NCBI GenBank assembly: GCA_905250125.1
Contig: CAJNOL010000852.1
Coordinates: 1 to 64,000 of the forward strand
DNA: 64,000 bases
From: Rotaria sordida
Taxonomy: Eukaryota > Rotifera > Eurotatoria > Philodinida > Philodinidae
Direction: 5' to 3'
The notes under the pieces were generated by a model. That model did not search any database. It saw only the letters and a list, made by a program, of their open reading frames with translations, and was not told the origin of the DNA. Of this stretch, positions 1 to 9,956 are shown in pieces. The number at the start of each line of letters is the position of its first letter. Position 1 is the first letter of the stretch. The translations under genes and the position numbers were made by a program.

Positions 1-1379
1 ACCTCATCGTGATATTTTTACGCAGAAAAAGAAAAAAAAAAGAACGACACTTCCGAGTATCGCAATACAAATATAGGTGAGACGAAAATAAGCACATGTT
101 TACGTTTTAATAAAGTACTGTCTCATGTCGCAAGTCGTCTGCAACCATATGAAACATATTTATTCATGTGTGATACTCCATATTGAAGGAGTCCTATCGT
201 GATTGGATATTACTTAATAATGTATTTTCTTATATGAGTAAGGTGAAATAGTCGATATGATACAATGACAAAAATACCTATTTAGAGTTTATGAATAATA
301 TTATTTGAGAATGTCTCATTATTCTTTTCCTGAAAACAAAAATTACAATTTCACACACGCTGATTTATCTCGAAAAATACATTTCATATTATTAATATGT
401 TTTATATAAGATCGATAATAAGTAGTTATTTGTAGCTATTAAGTTTTTTTTTATTGTTCAACAAAATACAGAATTGAATATTGAAAAGGAATTTACAAGC
501 ATTCAATATCAAACTGAGAAAGAAATTTTGATGTTTTCATAGTTAGTGTTTGGTAGCTCTTTCACATTTTGTCTATGTCATAAATGATATTTATTATATA
601 TTATGGCAATGATTGTATAGGACTATGTTATAATATCGTATGTTAAACATGATGATAATATTTGTATGTAAGAAAAAGAAAAAAGACAAAACAGAAGAAA
701 TTGCATAGTCTCGTTTGTTACAACGAAACGCAAACATTTAACCTTCTATTCTTGTTCTCACTTAAGAACTTCATAGTTGTCCTGGAATATGCCTAGATCG
801 ATTCATAGAAAATTACAAAAAAAAGAAATACTCTGGTTGTGCAGAAATATGAAGATATACAATATCAAAAAAAAGATTATCTAGAACTGTTTTCATAACA
901 GCATTAAAATATTACTGAAAATATTATAGATTTAGTCACATTTATCTAGAACGTTAGAGATACGTTGAAATGTTCATATATATAGAGAGAGAGAGACCTG
1001 AACAATGTCTCAAAAAATGGGGAAGTTGTTCCATTTCAGTCCGAAATAAATTACTTTCCGGAAAGTCAATAAGACACGCTTAAAGAACAACAGCCGTTAC
1101 TAAAGAGTATGGGCGCGATTGTGGTTCTTCTATTTCCCCACATCTGCACCAACAACCTCCCAGATGCACACTACATATCACACCCCAGACTTGTAATTAT
1201 ATCGGTTGAAGTTAGTCTTCACTGGTTAGAAACTATTTCATAGATATGCTATTTTTCTGCGACAAAACCTGTTGAAAGCCAGTTTACTTGCTCTTATTAA
1301 AATAAACGAATCGTATTACTTCAAGAACTATCAGATTTATCTTGTTCTATTCATCCATACTGTTTAATTTCTTTAATTG
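1..1379. other. non-coding AT-rich stretch
   Basis: No convincing reading frame on either strand. The stretch holds poly-A runs, a short GA microsatellite near 985 and a slightly GC-richer patch near 1080-1190 with several CCCA/CACC words. I see no RNA gene and no complete repeat unit. Confidence 0.5.
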
Positions 1380-2280
1380 AAGTATATTTCAATTTTTAAA
1401 AAGTCATATATCGGAGATGAATACTTGAGAAGATTTTCCATTATTGAATTTAACTTTCATGTTTGACACTACTGCTTTCATATGAAAACTGAACCTATGT
1501 TATTTCAATGACAGCTGACTTAAACTTTTTCACCTTCAATTCTCAATAAATTACATATAAATGTCAAACTTACTAATCATTGTCTTTGTTTGTTCAATGA
1601 TTATTTCAATCAGCTTGAAAAATTTTATGTTAACATTCATATCATTTCTTCTCATTGATCAACAATCAATGAAAAAAATATTCTAATTTTGAAATAAATT
1701 ATTAATTGATTAAATAAATCAATTGCATTTTTTTCTCTTTATACTCTTTCTGCATCAAATGTCAAATTTAGAAAGTCTTTCTTTGTATCTCTTGGTTAAC
1801 TGTTATGAAAATGGAAGATTTATTGATGAGAATGATTTGAAGAAGAATATAATCATCGACCATTTATCAAGGTTAAATAAATTCGTATTTAACATTCAAT
1901 CAATCATTTGTATACTCAATTGAATTCATTTATCTTCAAACAAAGAAACTCAGTATACATTTACAAATTTTACAAACAATAAAGTTATTTTTTGTGTTGA
2001 TTATTTTCAAAAGAAAGAAGCTGGTCAATATTATATTTACTCTCATCCATATACAAGAAACATTATAAAAATATAACTAATTTTCCAGATGAATTATTGA
2101 AATATATTTGTAAAATTGTTATATGATGAACGCCCTTTTGAACATGAATTTTTACTTCAATTTGCTGAATCATTTCCGTTTCTCAAAAAAAAAAATTATT
2201 TTTAGCTTATATCCCATGTCATCGAAATCGCGTAAAAATCAGCGATTTTATCACGATTATTCAAATCGAGGGTATAGAAC
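1380..2280 (+). pseudogene. decayed F-box-like/LRR-type family gene (bdelloid-expanded family)
   Basis: Translation in changing plus frames gives an ordered series of fragments: one rich in LEKLHINVKLT-type text near 1540-1600, one reading FNQLEKFYVNIHIIS near 1600-1650, an intact stretch at 1756-1922 with SNLESLSLYL, FIDENDLKKNIIIDHLSRLNKF and FNIQS, then CVDYFQKK and YDERPFEHEF pieces up to about 2190. From memory this order matches a large family annotated as F-box proteins in bdelloid rotifers. Stops and frame changes (for example directly after 1922) show that it is dead. It ends where the inverted-repeat element begins at about 2281, so the 3' part may have been cut off by that insertion. 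The family match is from memory and could not be searched; the pseudogene state is seen directly. Confidence 0.6.
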
Positions 2281-3025
2281 ATAAATACCATTACAATAAA
2301 AACAATGAAATATATCTGTATTAGTTCAATCAAATGGACTTACTTTATGGTTAATGGTAGAAAGTTATTCAAATTTTTTATCATACGGATAAAGCAAGCA
2401 AAAACTACTATTAAGTATTATTGTTGGTATCAAGAAAACAATTTTATCTATTATCAAGTAAAAAAGATGCATGTATAGCTTTTCATAGATAATTTTCAGT
2501 TGTCATCTAAGAGAATAATAAGGATAAGGTAAAACAAACTTTACAAATGATTCTGTACTGATACACATATATCAAATTTTAAAATTTTATTAGTTTAAAA
2601 CTCAACGGTTACAAAATTTCAAACATCAAACACTGAATTTTTCAAGAAAGTTGCTATTTTGATACCCAAAGTACTGCAATTGTGTGTTTTATTTATGGGA
2701 TACGAATTATAGCATTTAAATTGACTAGTTTTGAAAACTTGCTCTGTATACACTAATACAGAATCATTCATAAAGCTTGTTTTGCCTTCTTCTTATTATA
2801 CTCTTAGATGACAACTGAAAATTGTCTGTGAAACGCTACACATGCATTTATTTTACTTAATAACATGTAAAATTGCTTTCGTGATACCAACTATAATATT
2901 TAACAGAAGTATTTGCCTACCTTATCCATATAAAAAAAAACTTTGAATGAACTTTTACTATGAACCAAAAAAATCAACCCATTTGATTGAATCGATGCAG
3001 ATGTATTTCATCTTTTTTATTGTAA
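2281..3025. mobile_element. foldback (MITE-like) element, family A, copy 1
   Basis: Two long arms in inverted orientation: about 2281-2570 and 2755-3025. Shared words include ATAATTTTCAGTTGTCATCT at about 2490-2510, whose inverse near 2810-2830 differs by one base, and a matching pair near the outer ends (CATTACAATAAAAA). The arms are imperfect, perhaps 80-85% alike by eye, with a spacer of about 180 bases that has no coding capacity. A related copy lies at 19040-19850. This is the form of a non-autonomous, hairpin-forming DNA transposon. No clear target-site duplication could be fixed. Confidence 0.7.
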
Positions 3026-3029
3026 TGCT

Positions 3030-3830
3030 AAATACAACATGCTTTCGGATATTATTCGACGATATTCAAAGAAATTGAAACATCTCTCCAAAATCAAGAA
3101 GTTCTTGAGTTTAAAACATTATTATTACAAAAACTTATCGAAATTCCATCTAAACCATTTTTATTCTGCATTGATGATTTTATTCAATCAATTCGTCGTC
3201 TTAAAACAAAGACATCAAGTGGATGTGGAGAGTCTCCGATAAATTGTTAAAATCGATCGCAATTTCTCATGATAGTTTTATTCTTCAACTTTTTAATCAG
3301 CTACGTATTCATAATAAATATCCTCAACACTGAAAATTGTCAAAGATGATTCTATTACCCAAAGATAAATCAACCACATTATAACAATAGATAGAGCGAG
3401 ACCTATATTATTTTTATCATGTTTAAGCAGTGTACGAAAGATGCTTGTCTATCTTCTCCAATGGATAAACAATACTGATATTCTTCCACCGAAACAATCC
3501 AATTTTCGACAACACCATTTGTACAATTTCTTCAGGACATTACTGCAGGTCTAGTACAACACACAACCGCTCTTATATTCTACGTAGATTTTATGAAAGT
3601 CTTTGATCAGATTTAGCGTGATGAGTTAATATAATTAATTGTCTAAAATGAATGGCTCTCGAGAGTTAATCGATCTTATCATTGAATATTTGAAGAATCG
3701 AAAATGTTATATTGAACTGAATGATCTTACTTCCAACATCTTTAACATTGAATAATGAGTTCCTCAAAGTTCATGCCTCAAACCAATTCTTTTTGTTTTT
3801 ATTTCATTGTGCATTGACTCAAAAAATCCC
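3030..3830 (+). pseudogene. decayed non-LTR retrotransposon (LINE) reverse transcriptase
   Basis: Fragments in changing plus frames follow the order of a LINE reverse transcriptase: ILLPKDKST near 3350, a WxN-ILPP-Q-FR-like block near 3465-3510, HTTALIFYVDFMKVFDQ near 3560-3615, then LIDLIIEYLKNRKCYIELND at about 3665-3725 and a VPQSSCLKPILF-like block near 3760-3800 (compare the family's GVPQGS-LGP-LF). An open part at 3039-3242 may be the upstream region. Several stops interrupt it and the YADD-type catalytic block is not seen, so it cannot encode an active enzyme. It follows directly on the foldback element. The clade cannot be assigned from what is left. Confidence 0.75.
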
Positions 3831-4124
3831 ATTCGTTGCTTATCAACATCTGTATGCTGGCGAGCTTTTTTTTATAATTGCAGCTTCTACATGATAGTCT
3901 GGGAGAAGAGAAGAACCACACCCACATCCATATCCTTATTAGCAAACACAAATTAATTATGTTGACAATAGTGAATATATTTGTTTTTCTTTCTTTCTTC
4001 AAAACATCATCACACAATCAATTATTGCTTATTATTTATGCTTAATCTGAAAGAAAATTATAATTATACAAATAATAAAATGAGAAATATAGCTTAAAGC
4101 AAAATAAAAAAATTCAATTTTTTG
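3831..4124. other. short non-coding spacer with a CACCCACATCC word
   Basis: Downstream of the gene on the minus strand. It contains a CCACACCCACATCC word near 3916-3930, similar to words near 8200 and 32790. Otherwise it is AT-rich with nothing recognisable. Confidence 0.4.
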
Positions 4125-5717
4125 TTAACCAGTTTCCTTCATTGTTTTTATAAGAGAAAGACGAATAAGTGATTGTAGAACATAATTTTGTTCATTAGAA
4201 AATGAATCAAATGATTTGATAGATCCATTTTGAATAGTTTCGTTATAGATTCTAGTGAATTCATTTAACATAATATCTCTCAGCAACCAACGAGCACTTG
4301 TCCATTGATCATCTGACATTTCTATCCAAGCTGTTACACCACTACTTGCTTGTGAATCTCCACTTAATGTTAATTGAAAAGCTGATAATTCTAATTTGAT
4401 TATCTCATCAAACGATTGATTATTATTTTCATTAGGTAGATAACTCATTTCTGTAAAACTCATATCAAAATCTAATGGTGCTAATAAGAAAGATGATGTT
4501 GAAGAAGATAATTTAATAACTAAATTATTTGGATGAGCATTACAATGTACACCTAATTCATCGGTATAAGTACCCCAACTTATACGATGATAATGCATAA
4601 GACCAAGAATTGATCCACATTCAAAACCAAATCGTTTATAGAGTAAACATAAAAGATTAGATAATGGTTCGTGTGTTTGTAAATAATTATTTATAATTTC
4701 GATATTAGTTTTCCATAAAATTTTCCATCGATTTTCATCGATATCTGAAGGTATTTCTTCAGAAAAATACGATGATATATGAAGCCAATTTGAATTTTGA
4801 TAATCAATTGATTGAAGTATATCTGTTAATGATGCAAACCATGTTGATAAAGGTATAAATTGTTCATTATTTTGTTCGGATTTAGTTAAACGTTCTAATG
4901 GAAATAATGATAGTAGATTAGATTGATTAATAGGATGTGATTTAGTATTATTATTATTATTATTACAAAGAATCAAATCAAATAATTGTTCGAGACCATA
5001 TAAAACATGATCAGATAAACGTTTATTACCTAATGTTTCCATAAGAATACAACAACGTACAATATTTGACCATTGATTTAAATTTTTATCTTGTATTATT
5101 GGAATATTAGAAGAAATATTATCGGAATTTTCATGTTCTAATTTATACTCAAACCAACCAATAGGAACATTTGCACATTCAATTCGATGTGAAGCAAGTA
5201 GATGTGATATATAATATGTCATAAATAATTCACGATAAGTTGTATGAAGAAAAGCACATCCACGAATAGTTAATTTTGTATTTGTGTTTGAAATAGGTTT
5301 AATTGGAAAGCCATCTGTATTATCACCACATCCTTTTAATCGATACCATTTAGATGAATTAGATTTTATTAGAGCTGATCGCGCACCAGATACAATAGCT
5401 TTTAAACGACTAGGAAGTTTTGTTTTAATTAATGGTTGACAGAACTCATTGTCTATAGATTGTACGTTATCATTAGTTGTTGGTATTTTAATAAAAGTTG
5501 TTGGCATACATGGAAGGACCAATTCGTGATAGTCATTGTCCATTGGTAATAATGTTTTTGACGGTATTGAATGCATAGTAAATTCATCTTTGCAAGTATT
5601 AAATCGAAGTTCATCTATAGAATCAAAATGACTTCGATGAACTGAACCAGAATGATAAGCTAAATTTATTAGAATTGAACCAAAATATAAAAATTCATCA
5701 TCCGATATTGTATCCAT
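4125..5717 (-). CDS. kinase-like (possibly SelO-related) conserved protein, 530 aa
   Basis: A single-exon gene with no intron signal needed. Start is the first ATG (5715-5717); it ends with a TAA at 4125-4127. I do not recognise an exact ortholog. What can be seen is a pattern of protein-kinase-like folds: WYRLKGCGDNTDG at residues 124-135, IRGCAFLHTTYRELFMTYYI at 151-170 followed by a helix and PIGWFEY at 185-191, then a putative catalytic loop HCNAHPNN at about 389-396 and LDFDMSF at about 413-419. The spacing LKG-G...R....YRE....LL...I....PIG resembles the N-terminal half of SelO-type pseudokinases, which AMPylate proteins, and HPNN...DFD resembles the Asn and DFD/DFG metal-binding residues of kinase folds. 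No signal peptide or membrane segment. The relation to SelO is inference; it may be a separate family. Codon use is like its neighbours. Confidence 0.7.
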   Translation of the reverse strand: MDTISDDEFLYFGSILINLAYHSGSVHRSHFDSIDELRFNTCKDEFTMHSIPSKTLLPMDNDYHELVLPCMPTTFIKIPTTNDNVQSIDNEFCQPLIKTKLPSRLKAIVSGARSALIKSNSSKWYRLKGCGDNTDGFPIKPISNTNTKLTIRGCAFLHTTYRELFMTYYISHLLASHRIECANVPIGWFEYKLEHENSDNISSNIPIIQDKNLNQWSNIVRCCILMETLGNKRLSDHVLYGLEQLFDLILCNNNNNNTKSHPINQSNLLSLFPLERLTKSEQNNEQFIPLSTWFASLTDILQSIDYQNSNWLHISSYFSEEIPSDIDENRWKILWKTNIEIINNYLQTHEPLSNLLCLLYKRFGFECGSILGLMHYHRISWGTYTDELGVHCNAHPNNLVIKLSSSTSSFLLAPLDFDMSFTEMSYLPNENNNQSFDEIIKLELSAFQLTLSGDSQASSGVTAWIEMSDDQWTSARWLLRDIMLNEFTRIYNETIQNGSIKSFDSFSNEQNYVLQSLIRLSLIKTMKETG

Positions 5718-6519
5718 GATATATATGTAATAGTAAAATTATTATGTTTGAAACATGTATTATTTTATGCAAACGAATAAATTATTTAAGATAGATCAAT
5801 AAATAAACTAATAAAGTGTAGACGTATTTCGAAAAATGCAAACAATAGAATTTCTAAATATCGGCAAAAATCAAGAAAAAAAAAGAAATATCTGTATTTT
5901 GACATAAGCTTGTCAACGAACGCATAGTCACATAAAGAGTATTCCTTCCTATTTCCTAAGTTTCTAAAGAGCAGCTTATTAGAAAAATTTGAAACTTTCA
6001 GGAGCAGATAAATCTTGCAAAGTCGAATAAAAGTTGTACTAGACTCAAAGTTCCCGAATAGTGTTTTCTATAAAATATTGGGCTCACAATTGGATAGAAT
6101 AATCCTTTTTTTATGCCTCCATTTCTCCGAGATACTACGTTCGATCGAATTGAAAAGTTTCTTTTTTTGCAGTTACTGAACACTATTTGGGATGTGTATT
6201 TTATTTTGGATTCCTTATATTGTTTGTCTTTTCAATATAAAAAGTCAAAATACAGGGCGCACCAGAAAAACACTTGTTTTTTTTCATTAGGACAAATTTT
6301 GTGAAAGCTAGCAAAACTTATCAAAGCAATAGATTTTGAAATAAAAATATCCATGTCAAATAACGACTACATAGTACATGTGAAAAAAGTTTCAGCTCGA
6401 TCTCTTTTTATCATGTCGAAGAAACGGAAGCGAAACAAAATTTAATTTCGAATTTCTCCTGAATACTCACCTTTTCTCTTTCTATTTAGGGTTCTATAGG
6501 TTTTCAACTATTGCGAATT
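5718..6519. other. non-coding intergenic DNA upstream of the kinase-like gene
   Basis: AT-rich spacer presumably carrying the promoter of the minus-strand gene that starts at 5717. No frame with protein-like composition and no recognisable element. Confidence 0.4.
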
Positions 6520-7480
6520 CGATTAACTACTATCCATTTTAGAATATAATGTGCTCCACTATTTTTTGAATAACTTTTGATAAGAACATCATAGAGACAT
6601 GCGATTTCCACCATTGAAGAGAGAAGATATGGAGCCAGCCATGGAAGTATATCAGAACTCGATTGATCAGCAATTGACCAACTAGGTAAGTTCTTAGTGG
6701 AGATTTTCAAAAATAATATGCTAAAGATATTTTTCTTTTGATTTAGACAATTAGTAGGACTAGTCGATAAAATACTTCTCTTTCAATCTACGCAAGGCCG
6801 ACATTTCCAGCTTGCTCCGTCGGAGAGTTATAAGACTTTTTCTTAGACTTCCGGTTTCAGTCAATTGACTTGCGATCATCCGAAAAAGCAGCTAGACAAG
6901 TGTAATTCACCGTGTCGAGTCTAATGATGCTATTTTTTTTAGGTTCGAACTGATCTCATGCTATTATTTCAATATTTCTGGAACTCTACAATAGACTTCC
7001 ATGTAACGAAGGAGTCGACATTTCGGAAATATTGAGATGCTAGTGTCAGATCGATTCAAACTTAAAAACAAATATCATCATTAGACTCGGCATAGTGAAT
7101 TACACTTGTCTAACTGCTTTTCTAGCTGATCACAGATCATTGACTGGAATCGGGCGTCTCAAGAAATGTCTTCTAATTCTTCAACGGAACAAGTTATGAA
7201 TGTCGACCTTATGTAGATTGAAAAAGAAGAATTATTTTATCGACTAGTCCTACGAATTGTCTAAATCAAAAGAAAAATATCTTCAGAATATTATTTTTGA
7301 AAATTTCCATCAAGAACTTACCTAATTGGTCAATTGCTGATCAATCGAACTCTGATATACTTCGATGGCTCCGTATCTTCTCTCTTCAATGATGAAAATC
7401 GTAGGTCTCTATGATGTTCTTATCAAAAGTTATTCAAAACAATAGTGGAATATATTATATCTAGAAATGGATAGTAGTTT
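6520..7480. mobile_element. long foldback element (~960 bases)
   Basis: Nearly palindromic over its whole length: the left arm (about 6520-6980) is repeated in inverse in the right arm (about 7000-7480). Matching words include ACTACTATCC near 6527, AACTTTTGATAAGAACATCATAGAGA near its left end (6570-6600; inverse near 7400-7440 with few changes), and GACTAGTCGATAAAAT at 6757-6773 (inverse near 7230-7250). The arms differ at scattered sites. There is no transposase frame. The shape is that of a foldback/MITE. Confidence 0.75.
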
Positions 7481-9633
7481 TCTACGTTCAGAGAGAACGT
7501 TTTTTATGCCTACGAGATGCTCGTAAACACTTGTTGACTATACCTCTCTTTTATTACTAACGGAAGAAAAGAAAAGAAATTAATGAAATAGTAAATGAAA
7601 GAATTGAAAACTGAGAATAAACCATTCTGAAAATGCTGACTTCTCAGTCAGCGATTAGGACTAACCTTAAATATAAAAAATAAGTCTAAAACCGAAAATT
7701 TTCGATTTTATAATACTGATCATATCTCGAATAAACTCTATCAACTATTTCGAACTGAAGTCGAATGATGTCTCACACATCTCAACATGCGATTCTAATG
7801 TGATCACATGCAACACTAAAAATGAGATAACTAGAAATCGGATTAACGCAAACGCGAAATTTTTGGAAAAAAGAAGGTAAAAATCGAGCATTATTTCAAA
7901 ATGATACTTGATAAAATTGTAGTATATACTTTCTGAGAATGAAATCAACAGCTGATTTCTTCTTTCTGTTCTATACATATATGTGTTTAGATAAATACAT
8001 AGATGTCACCCTATGGTATAACAACAGTGCTACTCTTGTTTGTGTTATTCTCTTTTACTAGCAACATGGTATGTTGCCAGTAATCGACTCGTTCATGTAT
8101 ATTGTGTAGTTCTTCTTTCGTTTCGTATACACAATTCATTCTTACTGAATAAAATAAATTCGTTGCTGTTATATTGCGTCCCAATTAAGATATGAGTGTG
8201 GGTATGGGTGCCATGAAGAGAAGACCCACATTCACATTCACAAATTTCGTTTGATTATAAACTAAAACTTTTGATAGAGTTTTATGCTTTTCTATTGAAA
8301 AAAAAAGTGCTAAAATTAGTTTACTTTTCATCAAGAAAAGTCTTTATTCCTCTTTATATGACCTTGATCTGGAGTATCTGTCAATACGAGCTAGGACAAT
8401 ACCTATTGCAAAAAATATTTTCTCAAAGTAGTTTTGTAATGCATTTACATCGCACATCGTTAACTTCAAAAAAATGTATGATTGCTTACTTTTCTTTAAT
8501 GTAATAAACCTTTGATGTAGATTGATTGTTTGAAATTTGATAATAAAAAAGTAATAATAATAACATTTTGATTCAAGACTCTTAAATTATCTCGATCTCA
8601 AAATTGATATGTCATTTCTACAACTATTAATTAAATTTTCTCTAATGAGGTGTTAAAAAATTGGTCCTTATGCATGCTCGCACTCAAAAAAGTTTGTGTT
8701 TGCCCAGCTCTATTCTTATCAAGGTCAAAACGCTATCAAAAAGAAGTTTCTTTTCTTGCATACTGATAAAGGACACCTCAAAGTATATATATATATATCA
8801 ATGAAAAACAAAAAACACGAAAAAAACTTTGATTTTCACGTCCAAGACGGTGGTGCGTGGAGGAAGGTACCCTTAAATGTATATTAAAATAAAATGCTTT
8901 TTTTTTCGTATACTCTTTCCTTCGTTCTTTCAATAAATAAATGCAACGTGTCTCTCAAAAAGAAAAGAACATTATAAAATTATTTCGAAGAAACAGTTCA
9001 CATATGAGTTTCGTTTCTATTTTTACATTAAAGAAAAATAACAATATAAGATGAATTATAAAAGTAAATAGAAAAACAAACTGCAATATTTTTTACCGAT
9101 CATATTATCAGTGTGTTTTTTTTTTCACAAAATGATTAATACGATTGTCTCTAGAATACTTATTTAATTAAATAAATTTAAAAATACATAATGTACATTT
9201 AAATAATTGTTGTTGATTAAACTTTTCAAAAAAAAATAAAATAAACTAGATCTTCGAATATAATATCTATTTTTAGAAATAAAACTTCTCGTTTGTTTTT
9301 TTAAGATCCGATTATCGAATTAAACGATCATAAATTAGTAGTTTTCATAATTCATAGATATGAATCTCTTTCTATCGGCTTGATTTGGCAACATTGCAAT
9401 CGATTTATAGAATAAATTATGAATTTAAAATGATAGAAGCAATTTAATTATCGTCGTCGTAAATATAATATTCATACTTATATTAAATAATCCGATCGAA
9501 TAATGTCAATACTAACAAATCAAAAGAGGAAAAAAATCCAATAATAATTTTTTTTTTAGCAATTGTATTCTTGTATATATAATTTATTTCATTGATACAA
9601 AAAATTTTCTAGCAACAAAAAGGAACAAAATAA

Positions 9634-9666
<33 letters not shown>

Positions 9667-9956
9667 AATGAAAATGTGAGAATACTGAATGGTGACTTTT
9701 TTTTTTTCTAACATGATGAGAAAGTTTATGATCAACTATATTATATAATGGAACAAAATACAAATTGATAAACAGAAAGAAACTGTTACCATTAACTAGT
9801 TATTATCATATCACAAATATAAGTTTTGGTGTATATGAAAAATTGATAAGTAAAATCATCTTATCTGACCTCGTGTTCTCCGATTGTCTTTCCAATATAC
9901 CCACTTTTCTGACTAGATCTGACCCAATAATATGGAGTTTTATATATAGTTTTTTT
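7481..9956. other. non-coding intergenic DNA
   Basis: AT-rich with many A and T runs. It contains a G-rich TGTGGGTATGGGTG word at about 8190-8210 followed by a C-rich GACCCACATTCACATTC, and a TA-rich run near 8790. I see no gene, and no inverted repeat as clear as the neighbours'. Confidence 0.4.
9635..9660. repeat. (CA)n microsatellite
   Basis: About 13 CA units, in the 3' flank of the leucine-rich-repeat gene. Confidence 0.95.
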
